Positions 11,648 through 24,649 of a stretch of 64,000 nt of DNA are shown in pieces. The position numbers and the translations under genes were made by a program. Source of the stretch: Balaenoptera acutorostrata (taxonomy: Eukaryota > Chordata > Mammalia > Artiodactyla > Balaenopteridae). Under the pieces are notes generated by a model. It made no database searches and was not told the DNA's origin. It saw only the letters and a program-made list of their open reading frames with translations. The stretch's first letter is position 1. Each line of letters opens with the position of its first letter. The stretch is from positions 50,866,207-50,930,206 of the forward strand of contig NC_080078.1 in the NCBI RefSeq assembly GCF_949987535.1. The letters run 5' to 3'.

Positions 11648-12100
11648 TAATGACTACATTTCCAGTTGTACCAAGAAACAAGGTGTCATCATCTCTCTGG
11701 CTTTATCTGCTGTCACTCCTTGCCCTGAATTTTATGGTCTGGTTTAAATTACCTACTTATAATTATCCCCCTCCCCAGTCCCATGCCATGCCTTTCTCAT
11801 TTTGCCTGGCCTGCTCCTTTTCCTTTGTTCTTCTGGAATCAATTCTATATAATCTTTAACAATTAACTCAAGCTCCAGTTTTTAAGGAAGCCATGTGTAA
11901 CTTCCCTTACTCAAGTATGTTACACCCTTCTGGACTCCTGTAACACCCTGTGCCTGCTTCTGTTAATCTACTTACCATATGATAATGACATTTAGTCTTC
12001 GCACATCTTTCTCTTTGAATTGAACTTCTTGAAGGAGGGATTTAGCCTAAGTCATCTTTGTAATTCTAATATCTAGGATAATATTTAGAATACTCATTTG
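11648..12100 (+). repeat. LINE L2 3' region
   Basis: Old L2 fragment. The order AAGGAAGCCATGTGTAACTT, then CTGTGCCTGCTTCTGTTAAT, then TTGAACTTCTTGAAGGAGGG, then ATCTAGGATAATATTTAGAA follows the L2 3' end (CTCCTTGAGGGCAGGGAC type). The part before 11860 is less certain. Confidence 0.6.
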
Positions 12101-14159
12101 TTTAATGGAAAGACTGCTTCCACAATAAAGCTGGACAGTTGAGGAATAGATAAGAACAAAATTGTGTGATAACTGAGGCAATTTCAGTTATTCAGATAAA
12201 TCAACTACCATAACAATAGATGAGGGAGGATTGCCAGGTTAGGTGTATTTGATGGTTGTTTGCCTCTGTTTTTTTACATTCCATAGAGTAAGTTTCCTTG
12301 ATTAGTTAAATTGACACTGCATTAATTGAATACCAAGAATAATGTGTAGCTGATCTAGCTGGCCCAGGACCCTGGAGAATGCAATTCAGTGCTAAAATGA
12401 GGCTTCATATCATGGCTGAAGTACAAGCCCAGTATGGAAAGATCACATTTCCAAAAAAGAGCAATTTTTGAATCCCCTGAAGCAGAACTCAAGATGTTCT
12501 ATTTCATTTCTCCCTGTACTGTTGATGATTTTTAATGGTCAGTGAGTCCTTCAGTTACTTTCTCATTTGAAAAATGAGTTGATATCTACCAAAATGAATG
12601 AAGGAAATAAAGAGAGCCAAGTAGGCGTCCAGAGAGATAAGATTAATGGACAGGTTGCCATTGGTAGTTTTCCTGAATGACATTTCAAACAGAATTTGAG
12701 TGTCAGTAGTCAGAGTCTTATGAAAATTGCTATGAGAATTACTATGCAGTAGTTATGAGCTCAATAATATAATAAAATTGGTAATTCCTATAGATTATCC
12801 TCTCTTACTGCATGTGAATTAATTTTTACAGAAATGAGGAAAATATCTATGGCCATGGTGACAGTTGCACTGCACTGGGTGGGAAATGTCCAAGGAAATC
12901 TAACTCTTGAAAATTTGAACCATTAGATACTTCAATTTAGACAGCTGCGGCCCCATGTGACTTATGGACCTGCCTTCTACACATTGTGTTTTAATTACTA
13001 TTATTAAGATCTTGGCTATCATCAATTTGTGAATATTTTAAATTATATAAACAGTAAGAAGAGATACATCAAATAAAAGAGATAAAAATCTCTAGAAAAG
13101 TCCAAATATGCAACAATTTTTACTATTTTACCAACACACTTTACTAATAAAAATAAAGCACTTAAGTGCATGAACATGATCTAAATACCATATCATTATA
13201 AATTACTTCCTGTGTTCGCAGGCTTAAAGATTATTCAAGATCCTGCTAAGAAATTAAAGCCACATGACATTCTGAACATGCAGATGTTTGGAGTATGTTC
13301 ACCAAAGCATGCAAAAATATTGCCAAACCAAACCAATTTTTACTTAAACTATTTCTCTACATACTTCTGAGATATCCCTTCTATTAATTTTTGCCTAAGG
13401 AGAGAAAAGTCACCTTTTATGTGTTGTACTGTGCTGTTTTTTTAATGTTCCCAGACAAACCTCACCTGTTTAACAAATCCTGGAGAAGAGGTACTCCCCT
13501 TTTGTTTCGTGGAACTTTTTGGTAGTTATCATGCCAGAACTCCAAAGGCAGAGATGTTGGATCCTACTGACATTTTTCTTTTCAGCCCATCCCCTCCAGG
13601 GCATGGCTGTCCAAAGATGTCCCTGCCAGGCCACACCGCCAGGTTTGCTCTGTGGCCTCACAGCTGAGCTTTTACCTTCGGCCCTGAGATTGGAATGTTC
13701 TCTCCTCCTCATTGTCCACTTTGCACAGTCTCTATGGAGTCACTGCTCTTATGTGGCAATATGGAACTCCAGAAAAGTGCTTCTTGGTTTTTCTTGCAGC
13801 ACTGGTTTCCGCCTAACCCTCTGTTCTTGAAGTCTGGTGTCTGCAATGCTCTCAAGTCTGCCATAGTGTTTTGCAAAGTCTGAGAAGATCATTGCTGTAT
13901 CTCTTTGCCTGGATTCAACAAAGCTCTTATGTATAATATAACAAGGCATATAAACCTTGATTACCTCAAGGAGTGGACCCAGCTCTTTCTCAAAAGGTTG
14001 CTTCTGTAAAATAGACAGAAAATACTATACTCAAAATTACAGATAATCCATATGATTGGAGGACACTGCAGTTAAGTTGGTGGTAAGAATAGTTGAAGGC
14101 TAATGAAGAACTCAAGATGAAATAACGTGTTCAGGTCTTTTGGCTCTTAAGAAGAGTTA
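12101..14159. other. No gene; mostly unassigned DNA
   Basis: No repeat family recognised. Around 13470-13950 both strands hold open frames of 60-103 codons in GC-richer sequence. None resembles a known protein and their overlap argues for chance. Confidence 0.4.
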
Positions 14160-14435
14160 GTCTATCCTAGAAGAAGACATAGGGAATTCCTTGACATTGA
14201 CCTTGGCAATAATTTTTTAGATTTGACAGCAAAAGCAAAGGCAACAAAAACAAACAAACATGTGGGACTACATCAAACTAAAAACTTCTGCTCAAAAAAA
14301 GAAACCATAAACAAAATGAAAAGGCAATCTATGGAATGCGAAAAAATATTTGCAAACCATATATCTATTAAGGGGTTAATCTGATGAAATATACAAGGAA
14401 CTCATACAACTCAATAACAAAACCCAAAAAAACCC
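14160..14435 (+). mobile_element. Old L1 ORF2 C-terminal fragment
   Basis: Reads as decayed L1 ORF2: CACATGTGGGACTACATCAA-like text, AAACTTCTGCTCAAAAAAAG, GAAACCATAAACAAAATGAA, then GCAAACCATATATCTATTAA. This is the stretch between the reverse transcriptase and the cysteine-rich C-terminus. Both ends are missing. Confidence 0.8.
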
Positions 14436-16035
14436 TTGGAGCTTCTAGTGAGGATTAATATAGAAATTTAATTTCAAATTTTATAGCAGTCTTCAGAAAC
14501 TAAAGTTAATAATCATAGTCAACATATATCAATCTTTGCAATTATTCTTTTGTTTCTTTCCATATTCCCTGAGGATGTTTCAAACATTAAGCTCCATTTA
14601 ACTATGGAGATTTACCACCTTTGTTCTATGTGACTGAGTCACTAAACACTAACTTGGGATAAAGTTTATTTTTTTCTTTTGTTACCTAACAGAGCTCAGG
14701 TAACAAAAGAAACTTTAAATCTCAGCATTTTCAATATTAATACCAAGCCCCATGTGACTACAGTGGGGCCCATTGTGATCCCAAACTGGAAAGGTTTTGG
14801 AGCTCATCTAACCCACTTCTTTCATTTTAAAAAGAATAAAGTCCAAACAGTTTAAAGGTGGTGCTAGGCTATCCCTCAGAGACTGTTCTTGTTTCAAAAA
14901 TGGGTACAACTGGAGGGCTTTACTAAGTTCAATGTTGATTTCACCTTGGTTTATTCCTAAAGCATGAATAACTAAAGGAGGTATGCTGCAAGGATGCAGG
15001 CAGGTGAGCTGAGTGCCCCAGGTCTCCCTTGTAGCTCATAGAAGCACTGCAAAACTTGGCTACCATGGCAATATTTGCAGTCTCTTAAATGCTACAGTGA
15101 ATATGGTGCTTTACTTTGAAAGTGATCTAAAGTTTGCTTGTGGGTGGGGATGTCGGAATGGTTGCAGCTTATTAGTTATTGTGAAGAGTGGAAGGAGAGT
15201 TCTTTGAAACCAGAAAGTTGTAACCCTCGATGTGGATGGGTGTGGCTTACAGCACATGTGGTGAACTGAGGGAGTGGGTAGATATTTGAGGTACATGCTT
15301 GTGTGCATTTTGTGTATTCCTACACAGTTTGGTTTAGTTGGGTGCAATTTTCTGTGTTCACATAGTGTTTCTCAAGGATGAAATCCTGCATTTGAAATAT
15401 ATTATGCTCAAATGCTTACATAATATGTTCATTGCATTGACACAAATTCATGTTTTCAAAACAAGCCTTGACTGTATACCTACTAGTGGCTATTTATGGA
15501 AAGGCCAAGTCATGAACCCCTCACTGTACTTATTCCAAGTCACCCAGCTGGCTATTGGCAAAACGAAGGCTGTAACCTAGCTCTCTAGACCAGTAGTCGA
15601 ATTATCTTACCAGGTCACCAAAATATCATAACTTTTTGTGAATTCAAGTTCACAAAGTGAATAAAGTGCAGAACCTGAGCATGCTTTGAAAGGTATAAAG
15701 TGCTCAATGTAATATGTAACTAGAAATGCTGTGAGTCCTTTATTTTGTTTTCAAAGTCAAGAGAGCAATGTCTCTGCCCTATTCCTCTTTGAAAATAACT
15801 GTGCTTAATCTTCTAGGAATCAAGTGGGCAGAAACAAATCAACTAAACTTTAGTGCAAGAGAGAAATGGGGAGGACTAGCAAAAGAAGATAATAATTCCT
15901 AGGCTTGGAAGCACCTAGCCAACTGAAAGGGTATAGAAAGGAGAAAAGGGAAAAGACTGACAAAATGTGTCCAATCTCTTGCAAATTAACCATGTCTTTG
16001 CCAAGAAAGCATACCTCGGTTAAGAGTTCTTGCCT
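14436..16035. other. No gene or recognised repeat
   Basis: Unassigned AT-rich sequence; no ORF of interest. Confidence 0.4.
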
Positions 16036-16190
16036 TCAGGGTACATCAAAATCCCTTAAGGAAGTTTTGTAAAAACAGGTGTCTGGGGTCTACTCTAGTT
16101 CTACTGACTTAGAATTTCTGGTAGTGGGACCCAAGTATGTATATTTTTTTATGGCCAGGTGATTTTGAGGAGCCATTTTAATAAGAATCG
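16036..16190 (+). repeat. MER5A-like hAT element
   Basis: Matches the MER5A order: GTACATCAAAATCCCTTAAG, then GTCTGGGGTCTACTCTAGTT, then CTGACTTAGAATTTCTGGTA, then CAGGTGATTTTGAGGAGCCA. Non-autonomous, no coding capacity. Confidence 0.75.
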
Positions 16191-16890
16191 TGAGAAATAG
16201 AGGTTGTGTCACCTGAGGCACCACTTAGCAGCTCACAGACTTGGTTTCTGAGTCCTTAATGTACCTTGCTATTCACACAGCATTTGTTATGAGGATTAGA
16301 TGAGTTAAAAAATATGAAAATAATTTACAATCTGTGAAGCACTGTATAATAGTTAAAAGACAGAAAAAATCTGGACCCAATTTATAAATATTTTATAGGC
16401 AACATGACCTTACAGTCTAACACCCCTAAATAAACTAATTTGTTATTGATTTCCATGAATAAAATGAAAAATCAACTGAAAAATAGTCTCTTTTTGAACA
16501 AGGACTATGTCTTTTATTGGTCTAAAATCAGAATTGATAAACGATCTGTGAATCATGATTGCAACCATGTCTTTAGTGGTCAGAGTGTATATATAGCAAT
16601 GATTTTTAAAATGTAGTTCCTTCTATCTGTGCCATACCTCCTTCCATCACACTTTGGGGACAAAGACAGTTCTTTTAGTATGCTTAGTGAGTTTATTTTT
16701 CAATTTGAATGTGTTACTGCTTGAGTGTATGCATTTAAAATTTTTATATGTGGGGTTATTATATTTCTCACTCTTCTTCCAATCTTTTTCACTAAATATT
16801 ATGTTGTTAAGATTCAGTTAATCCATTGCTTCTACTAATGATTTCAATAGCATGTATATATGGTAAATTGCATTATTTGGTCCAAATCTT
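16191..16890. other. No gene; possible MIR remnant at 16200-16360
   Basis: TTGTTATGAGGATTAGATGA followed by ATCTGTGAAGCACTGTATAA resembles the MIR 3' half. The rest is unassigned. Confidence 0.4.
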
Positions 16891-16907
16891 TATCCTTCCT
16901 TGTATTT

Positions 16908-17259
16908 TTTTTTAAATAAATTTATTTATTTATTTTTGGCTACATTGGGTCTTCGTCGCTGCGCACAGGCTTTCTCTAGTTGTGGCGAGCGGGGGCTACT
17001 CTTTGTTCTGGTGTGTGGGCTTCTCATTGCAGTGGCTTCTCTTGTTGCAGAGCATGGGCTCTGGGTGCGCTGGCTTCAGTAGTTGTGGCACATGGGCTCA
17101 GTAGTTGTAGCTCGTGGGGTCTAGAGTGCAGGCTCAGTAGCTGTGGTGCACGGGCTTAGTTGCTCCGTGGCATGTGGGATCCTCCTGGAGCAGACCTCGA
17201 ACTGGTGTCCCCTGCATTGGCAGGCAGACTCCCAACCACTGCGCCACCAGGGAAGTCCC
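16908..17259 (-). mobile_element. CHR-type tRNA-derived SINE with perfect 17-bp TSD
   Basis: On the minus strand it begins GGGACTTCCCTGGTGGCGCA, with a pol III A-box-like TGGCGCAGTGG, and ends in an AAATAAATAAATAAA tail. TATCCTTCCTTGTATTT is present at both 16891-16907 and 17260-17276, a perfect 17-bp target-site duplication. The body contains the tandem GTAGTTGTGGC-type blocks of the longer CHR-1-like subfamily. Non-coding; mobilised by L1 machinery. Confidence 0.95.
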
Positions 17260-17280
17260 TATCCTTCCTTGTATTTATGC

Positions 17281-17676
17281 TCTTTGCTATGCAAATTTTC
17301 AGGGCCCTCTCACATGGACAGGGTGACCTGCCCTACCCCATGACATTAGTCTCAGCCATGTGATTTGCTTTGGGATACTTGCTGACTTGATAGAAACAGA
17401 GGTTTGAAAAAGCATGCGTGTGTTTCCACTTGCTCTTGAGCCCCTGCCATTACAATAAAAAGACATGATCAGGTTATCCTGCTGGTCCCAAGAAGAGGAT
17501 GAGAGACCACGAAACAGAGCCAACCTGGAAATATCTGAGTAAGCCAGTTGGCCTGTGGATGCATGAGCAAGCCCAGCTTATATCAAATGAGCCCCACAGA
17601 AGTAGAAATAAATGTATGTGGCTGACATTTTGTGGTTGTTATGTAGCGCTACTGTGGCAATAGCTAACTGATACAG
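17281..17676 (+). repeat. MLT1 (MaLR) solo LTR fragment
   Basis: Follows the MLT1 LTR order: GCCATGTGATTTGCTTTGGG, TGCTGGTCCCAAGAAGAGGA, ATGCATGAGCAAGCCCAGCT, AGAAATAAATGTATGTGGCT and the end GCAATAGCTAACTGATACAG. An old ERVL-MaLR relic without internal genes. Confidence 0.8.
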
Positions 17677-18685
17677 TGTACTATGAAAATCTATATTCTC
17701 TTGCTGATTTTGAGTTCAGGCTCTCAAGTATGGGGAGGCTAACCAATTGATTCAAAGGTAAAGCAACATATAATATTCATATTTGTTTTTCAAATGTGAT
17801 TTAATGTGTAATGGATATATATAACCTGTCATAGTTTACAAAGTGTTTACATTCTTATTATCTTATTTAATCCCCTCAACTCAAAGTAGCAGCCAGGGTA
17901 GTTTTGAAGCCCTCTCTTCCCTCCCCAAAGATTAGTAACTTATGTCTTTGGTTTTTCAACTATTTTATCCTGACTCCTTAAGATACATTCATTCCCTCTA
18001 TATTATGACCTAATTCCACCAGGCTTAGCAAGAATATTCAAAGCAGCTTTATATCAACACACTGGTACAAGACATCAAGTATTCACCTAACACAGAGAGA
18101 AATCTTACAAATGTGCATATTTTAGGTGGTCCATCTTCTGTTCACACTTCTGTACCAGTCAACCCAAAATCTGGATGAACACACACACACACACAGGAAT
18201 GCTGACATGGATTAATAACTCCTATTGCTTCATAATTTGTATCATTTCAGCATTGTACATTCACAGTCCCTTGTACCAACATAAAAATGGCCACTATGTA
18301 CAAATAAATAGCAAAAATTCTTGGTAGTTTGATGAGATAAATATGGACATAAGAAAATTACATTGATTATAGAGCCACAATATAAAACTTGGGGGAATTA
18401 TCCAGCTGGAGAAATTAAAGGGAACAAAACCCCAACTTTGGCTTTGAGCCTGCATAAGGGACAAATATGACACCCGAGAGAATATACCTATTTCAAATGC
18501 AATAGAGGCAGGACCATCAGCTACTGACCAGCAGGAAGGCTGGCCCTGCCACAACTAGCCCAACTAAGAGGCTGTGGCAGCCACAGAACTCATGGAGAAA
18601 ATATGATTCAAAGGGGATTTTCTAAGAGGCAATATGAAACAGAAGAGAGAGAACTGGATAGAAAGTTTCAGAGACCAAATTTCTA
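17677..18685. other. No gene; one short (AC)n tract
   Basis: Unassigned sequence with an (AC)n run of about ten units near 18178-18197. The 86-codon minus ORF at 18294-18554 has no recognisable product. Confidence 0.4.
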
Positions 18686-18810
18686 GCTCTGGCTCCGTCC
18701 CAAGTGCTGTGTGGTGCTGGGCAAGTTATTCAACTTCCCTGTACATCTTTTTTCTTGACTTCAAAATGAGAACATTGAGTAGGAACTGGAATGATAAATA
18801 ATAGGCTTTT
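18686..18810 (+). repeat. MIR fragment
   Basis: GGTGCTGGGCAAGTTATTCA, ACTTCCCTGTACATC, TTCAAAATGAGAACATTGAG follow the MIR core. Confidence 0.5.
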
Positions 18811-20755
18811 CCTTGGGTGCTGACTTCTGCTTCAGCGAAGCCAGAATGTGATGGTGTGGGTGTCTTGCCTTTGCCGTGCCTATAGAGCTGATTTTTGAGT
18901 CATATTCCTAGTTTTGTGATGAACTAGCCTCTTTGTAATGTAGCCTCTTTGTAGTTTTTAATATTACAATTACACTGGCACACTTTAAAGGCCATAATTT
19001 CTCCCAGCATTCCACTGAGAAGATCAAAGCCAGGGAGGATAACGCAAAGAAAGTATTTTCCTCTGTTGATGGATTATACAATGAAAAGAAAGTCAAAGTA
19101 ATCCATCTCCATCAGCTTCTCTCTTTCCTCTGCTCTCACACCATTTATTTAGAAACTATGCTGACCTACCACGAAGAACTGCTGTAAAAATCAGGAACAA
19201 CCAACCACCTGAGCTCCCTGGAGGCAAGGCCAGAAACTCAGATTTGCTCCTATGCATTTCCAGCTCAAGCAGACTGTGTGTGTTTTAAAAATGACGAGTT
19301 GTGATGGGGCCGCTGCTTTGATATGGTCCTCTGGGGCCCTTGTGTCAATCGGTAGCCTTGAACCCCACTCTGGGGAGGAGAAGGAGCAGAGAGGTCAGTG
19401 CTTGGTGGCGTCCAGGGTAATGTGTCAGCTCATAAGTCTTCAGAACCTCCTGCCACGAAAACCAGCTGCAGCTTGCAAATGTCTGAACCCTGAGCTTTTT
19501 CTGCCTCCTTGTTTTGTCCTTGTGTGAAAAATTGTAACTGGATCTATTCCTGTTTGGCCTCAAAGGTGACCCATTTGACAAGTCGGCCCTGAGCCTGCCA
19601 GGTATCTGAGAAGAAATGCAGAGCATCACCACCCCGTGGTATTTCATCTTCCAGGAGCTCAGGCTGGCCTGTTTTCAGCCTCCCTTGCCCTGCCTCTGGC
19701 ATCGGGTGTGCCACCACCCTGTCTCCATTAGCCTGTCATTAGTGCCATTAATGAAAATCCAGTTTTACACACTGAAAAGTGATCTGAAGCAGTCTCGAGG
19801 AAACCCTATAAAGGCCACCCCTGCTGTTAGCAGGAGCCTTCACACACCTGCAGTTTTGTCAGGACTCTTAAAAAGTCCTCTCCCCCTGGATGGAAGGAGG
19901 GGCAGCAAGTATAATAAACAGTATAAACAGCTTCATTCTGGGGCTGGGAAATCCCTCCTCTGCCTCACGTGCTCCATGATGAAGTGAAACGTTAAGTTTT
20001 TGTCAATTGAGGAAACTGGTCATTAACCCCTCAGGAACAGGGATTGTTCACCAAACCCAGCAGGTTTAAACAATCCTCTGTGGCATTTGCCTCATGCAGA
20101 AGTAAAGAAGTACCAGTCATTCATTTAAAATAATCATCTGTTCAGTAATAAACTCAAGTATAAACTCAAGTATTAGAGAATATGTTTTATACCATGCGAT
20201 ACTGCGGGAAAAAGGCGGAGCCAGTTGTCTTAATTCAAAGACTCAGTATAGAATTACTCAGTGGAATTAGAAAGTCGAAAAGAAAAGTGATTTCATTGAG
20301 AGAGATACATATTCCTACATTGAAATACAGAAAGAAGGGGGCAATGGTCCCTGAAAATTCATATACATGTAAGAACAATGCAAAGCTGGGCAACTTCTCA
20401 AACAGTGACTCAGCAAAGGCACTTAAAACTGTGGCCCTGAGGATGGAGAGGAAATAAGTCATATGAGTAAGACACAGAAAAGACAACCAAGCTGCTATGT
20501 GATTGTTCTCCTTTCGTACTGCTGCTGCCTGTGGGGTTATGAGTTAGCTCCAAGTCTGAGACCAGAAGACAAGGAAGGAAAATGACAAGTCTCTGAATCG
20601 CGAATTCACAAACTAAGTGAAGCAAGGATGCAAGGAAGACACAAAGATTGCTGATCCTGCCGAACTTTCAGCATCTCCATCTGGATTTGAAGCCTTAATA
20701 TTTTCCTTCCTGTGATTCTATGTATCCATTCCTGTTCCTGCATCTCTGCAGAGTT
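18811..20755. other. Long stretch with no recognised repeat or gene
   Basis: About 1.9 kb in which I recognise no transposon. It is GC-richer than its surroundings around 19200-20000 and contains homeodomain-like TAAT cores (GTCATTAGTGCCATTAATGA). Several 60-120 codon ORFs overlap on both strands, including a 123-codon plus frame at 19616-19987. None has a known domain. See findings for the regulatory-element possibility. Confidence 0.45.
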
Positions 20756-20885
20756 GCCTACCAGTCTTGGCTTCTTAGGCAAATTGTTTAACCTCCCTGA
20801 GACACCGTTGTTTCATCCCTGGTGGGAATAATAAACTTTACACATCTGACAGGATTGCTATGATGATTAAATGAGGTGTCCTACC
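20756..20885 (+). repeat. MIR fragment
   Basis: GGCAAATTGTTTAACCTCCC, GACACCGTTGTTTCATC, GGATTGCTATGATGATTAAA, TGAGGTGTCC: MIR core and 3' part. Confidence 0.65.
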
Positions 20886-21044
20886 TCAACAACTAGATGA
20901 ATGTGACATTTTATTTGTCACAGTAAATACCAAGAACTTTCTAATGACAGCTTTGCCAGATTGGTGGGTAAAATGGCAATTTGTTAAAAAAACTTGAATG
21001 TGTATAAATCTAGGGCAAAAATATTAGGACTTGTTATATACTAT

Positions 21045-21245
21045 ATTGTGGTGGTTAAGAAACGTAGTTCAAAAATCACATGGGCTTGGTTTTGAATCAA
21101 ATTCTGAATCTTACCATCTGCGTAACTTTGAACAAGGTGATAAACTTATCTAAGCCTCAGTTTCCTTCTTGGTAAGATGGGATAATGATAGTATCTAATA
21201 GAACTAAATCAGATGTTACATACACAGTTGAAATTTCAGCCCAGT
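21045..21245 (+). repeat. MIR element
   Basis: Begins GTGGTTAAGAAACGTAG (tRNA-derived head), continues CTTACCATCTGCGTAACTTT, CTAAGCCTCAGTTTCCTTCT, GTAAGATGGGATAATGATAG. Nearly full MIR order. Confidence 0.75.
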
Positions 21246-21279
21246 GACTTGCTGGATTTCTCAATAACTTTTTATTTTA

Positions 21280-21345
21280 TATCTATATAGATGTATATAG
21301 CTACATCTATGTGTGTATATATATGTGTGTATGTATATATATATG
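21280..21345. repeat. Mixed (TA)/(TG) low-complexity tract
   Basis: Alternating TATATA, TATATAG and GTGTGTAT units. No coding content. Confidence 0.85.
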
Positions 21346-23045
21346 CTTATTTACTTTTGAAAGACGTTTGAGTATGGATGTAAACCACAGCTTTCAAGCT
21401 GTACTGAGTGTCAAAAGGCTGTTTAAAATTAAGCAAAACTATAGAAAATACCTCACAGTAATAGAGCCATAAGGTATCCCTTGAAGAAGGAAAACCAAAT
21501 AAATCACAAAGGAAAGTTGGTTTTTCAATTCTTCATGAAGTGGTATTTTCAACTCCCTATTTAAAGACCTCTTCCTAGTAGACATTGATCCAGTCATTGC
21601 CTGGCTGTATATTTCCACTGACATGGAACTCATTACATCTCAAATCATCAGATTCTATTTTTCAGTAACTCTTATTTTAAAATAGGTTAATCTTATATTC
21701 TCTCCAAATAAGCCTACCTCTCACTTCTACCCTTCTAACCCAGCTTCATACCTGTTAGCAATACTGAATGAATCTAAGCTTTTTTCCACTGACAACCCTT
21801 CCCATATTTGAAGAGATAGGAGAAACATTTACCTCCCTCTGTAGGAAGTCATAATCATAAAGCAGTGGGGTGAGCAGTGATACTCTCTCCCAGCTCCCTG
21901 TCCATGTGTAAACACTTCTAGAGGTTAGTGGGGAGGCCCGCCTCTCTCTGTTCCTGGTATTGGGGCCTGATGGGTATGAGGGAGGGATCCCATCTGAGCT
22001 GATGAGCAAAGGTCAGCTCTGCATATTCTGTTTCGAGGGAGTCATTCCAAGGTCTAGATTTAAAGAGAAATGCTAGGAACTTGGGCTATGACTACTGGAA
22101 GGACCAGCTCTATAATCTACAGGGCTCCCTTTTAAAAAATGATTAATAATTTGAAAGTGTTGACGGCACAGCAGCAAGGCCTTGTGCAGTTCCCATGTCC
22201 AAGAAGCTAGCTCTGGCTGCTCGTTAAAGTGATTCTTTTTAACTTAATTTTATAAGTTGTAAAGTTAATATTTCTTTTTTCATCTGTCTTATATCCATGT
22301 ATGTTTCTTAATTGGCTATAGACTCAAATCAAGTTTAGTAGGGAGAGATGTGGTTTGTAAAATCACTTATAATAGAAGGCAGGGATTATCTCTCCAGAAT
22401 CTACTTTTATGCAGGTTAAGAATGTTTTGACAACTAAATGGAATATAATAAGCCTTTAAATGGTTATTAATGCTCTGTGACATGTAAAAAATTTATAACA
22501 TGTAATGAGCTGAAAACAAAATACAACATTAAAGTCATTTAAATTGGTTAGAAATTTCACAGACACTGCCTATAAGAGATGCTCAAACAGTAGTGCTAAC
22601 AGCTGATATATCTAGGTGACAGAATTATGGAGGATTCCATTTATAAATGTCTCTGAATGTTATAAAATTAATAATTAAGCCTGAAGCCACAAGAACGTTC
22701 AACATATAATCTGAAATTCTCAAAGCAATGAAAGAAAATGTCTCACGATTAAATAAGCCATTACTCATCAGGATGAAAGGGTCTACTGAGTAGGATGAAT
22801 TGTAAAAGACGTATCCATTAATGTATTGTGGTGAAATCTCAGAACAATAAAGAGAGAAAAAAAGATGATGGCTTCTAGTGTTTGGAAATTTGGAACAGAT
22901 TTGTGCAGGGAGGAAGTGGAGAAGAAAATAGATTGCTATATCTCACAGTGCTATTATTCAAATGGGAAAGTAAAGAAATACACTTTCAGACATGTGTTGA
23001 TTCAGAAATCTTATCACATCTAGGCTTTCTCTGTAATATACGGTA
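21346..23045. other. No gene or recognised repeat
   Basis: Unassigned AT-rich sequence. The 84-codon minus ORF at 21755-22009 has no recognisable domain. Confidence 0.4.
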
Positions 23046-23049
23046 CTGG

Positions 23050-23285
23050 TAGAGTCGTTGAAGACATCGGTGCTAGAATGAGATTTCCAGGAACAAAACT
23101 CAGTCTGGGTTGAAGTTGGGCACATTACTTAACCTCTCCATACCTCAGTTTTCTCATCTGTAAAATAGGGATAGGATTTTTTCCCATATTTTTCCATGAG
23201 AATTAAATATATTAATGCATTATAGATTAGGTAGCTAGAAGAATACCTAACAGAGTGTGAGCAATAAAAAATTAGTTATTATCAT
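23050..23285 (+). repeat. MIR element
   Basis: GGGCACATTACTTAACCTCT, CATACCTCAGTTTTCTCATC, TGTAAAATAGGGATAGG, GAGAATTAAATATATTAATG, GAGTGTGAGCAATAAAAAAT. Clear MIR core and 3' end. Confidence 0.8.
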
Positions 23286-23612
23286 ACAGGTGTTAGTATG
23301 GATAGAAGGATGGAGAGTTGAAAGAAGGTTTTTAACTTATTCATGGGGAGAGCATGGAAATGGATTAACTCTAGGCATTTAAAAAAAATTATCAGTTATA
23401 TTTGACTAGAATATTATATCATGATGACATTGGATTTATTCCAGAAATGCAAATTTGGCCTAACATTTAAAATTCAACAAAGGCTATTCACCACAGTAAC
23501 AGAAAAAAAGAATAATTATCTCATTGCATAAAAAGCATTACATAAAAATTTAATATCTATTCATGATGAAAAAGAAACCATTAACAAACTAGGAATAGAA
23601 AGGTACTTTTCC

Positions 23613-23750
23613 CTCCAGTGTTTTTGAGATATAATTGACATATAACATGGTGTAAGTTTAAAGTGTACAACCTGATGGTTTGGTACACACATATATTATG
23701 AAATGATTACCACAATAAGATTAGCTAACACATTATCTCACATAGTTACA

Positions 23751-23789
<39 letters not shown>

Positions 23790-23925
23790 TGAGAACATTT
23801 AAGGGCTACTCTCTTAGCAACATTCAAGTATACAATACAGTATTGTTAACTATAGTTACCATGTTGTACATTACATTCCCATAACTTATTCATTTTATAA
23901 CTTAAAAGAGTGAAAAGGCAATGTG
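23613..23925 (-). mobile_element. L1 3' UTR fragment inserted in older L1
   Basis: TTTTTGAGATATAATTGACA, AAGTTTAAAGTGTACAACCT and later CATGTTGTACATTACATTCC are typical of antisense 3' UTRs of L1M elements. It interrupts the plus-oriented L1 at 23350-24640, so it is younger than that copy. A TG microsatellite has expanded within it. Confidence 0.6.
23753..23788. repeat. (TG)18 microsatellite
   Basis: Uninterrupted TG repeat of 36 bp, long enough to be polymorphic between individuals. Confidence 0.95.
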
Positions 23926-24649
23926 AAGATTGAGAAAAATTATTTTTAAGACATATTTCTAACAAGGAACTCATGTCCAAGGAATAGCATCTCCAAATTA
24001 ATAAGAAACTGGTGGATAAACAATACACAAATGGGAAAAAGATTCAAACAGTCCCTTCTCTACAAAGACAGTCAAATGATCAGTAAACACATGGAGAAGT
24101 GCTAAACTTCATTAGTCATTGGGAACATTCAATTAAAACCAGAATTAGAGAAAAATGCCAAATGTTGGTGAGAATGTTGATCAATCAGAACTCTCATGTA
24201 CAGCTTGTGAATGTAAATTGATAAAACCACTTTGGAAAACTGACAATTTCTAGCAATGATAAATATGTGTAATGGTGCAGCAATTCACCTATTATGTATA
24301 TAACTGAAATAATTGTGCGTGTACACTCAAAAATATATGTGCGTGATTTTTACAGCTGCATTCTTTGTAATAGTAAAAAACTGGAAACTACCCAACTTCC
24401 CATAAAATAGTAGGAAGAATATATAAATGGTGGCAAATTCACAGAATTGAATATTATATACCAATGCAACCCCATGAATTCAACTATATACAACAATGTG
24501 GTAGAATCTCAAAAACATAATGTTTAGAGAAAGAAAGCCAGAAATAAAAAATATATATACAGTATGGTTCCATTAATTTAAAAAGTGTATAAACGGTAAA
24601 AAAATACTTTGGTGTTAAAAGTCAAGAAACATAGGTCCTCAAAAAAGCC

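Larger units (their letters stand above)
23350..24640 (+). mobile_element. Old L1: ORF2 remnant and 3' end, split by another repeat
   Basis: 23350-23612 translates in pieces as decayed reverse transcriptase (GFIPEMQ, then a CIKSIT-like block). After an insertion (23613-23925), 23926-24640 carries the ORF2 C-terminal part and 3' UTR: ATCAGTAAACACATGGAGAA, GTAATAGTAAAAAACTGGAA, AGCCAGAAATAAAAAATA, ATGGTTCCATTAATTTAAAA. Many stops, no coding capacity. Typical of L1M-age elements. Confidence 0.75.

Noticed and set aside
13470..13949. Overlapping ORFs on both strands in a GC-richer block, considered as a pseudogene
   Set aside because: No recognisable domain, no introns or poly-A, mutually overlapping frames of chance length.
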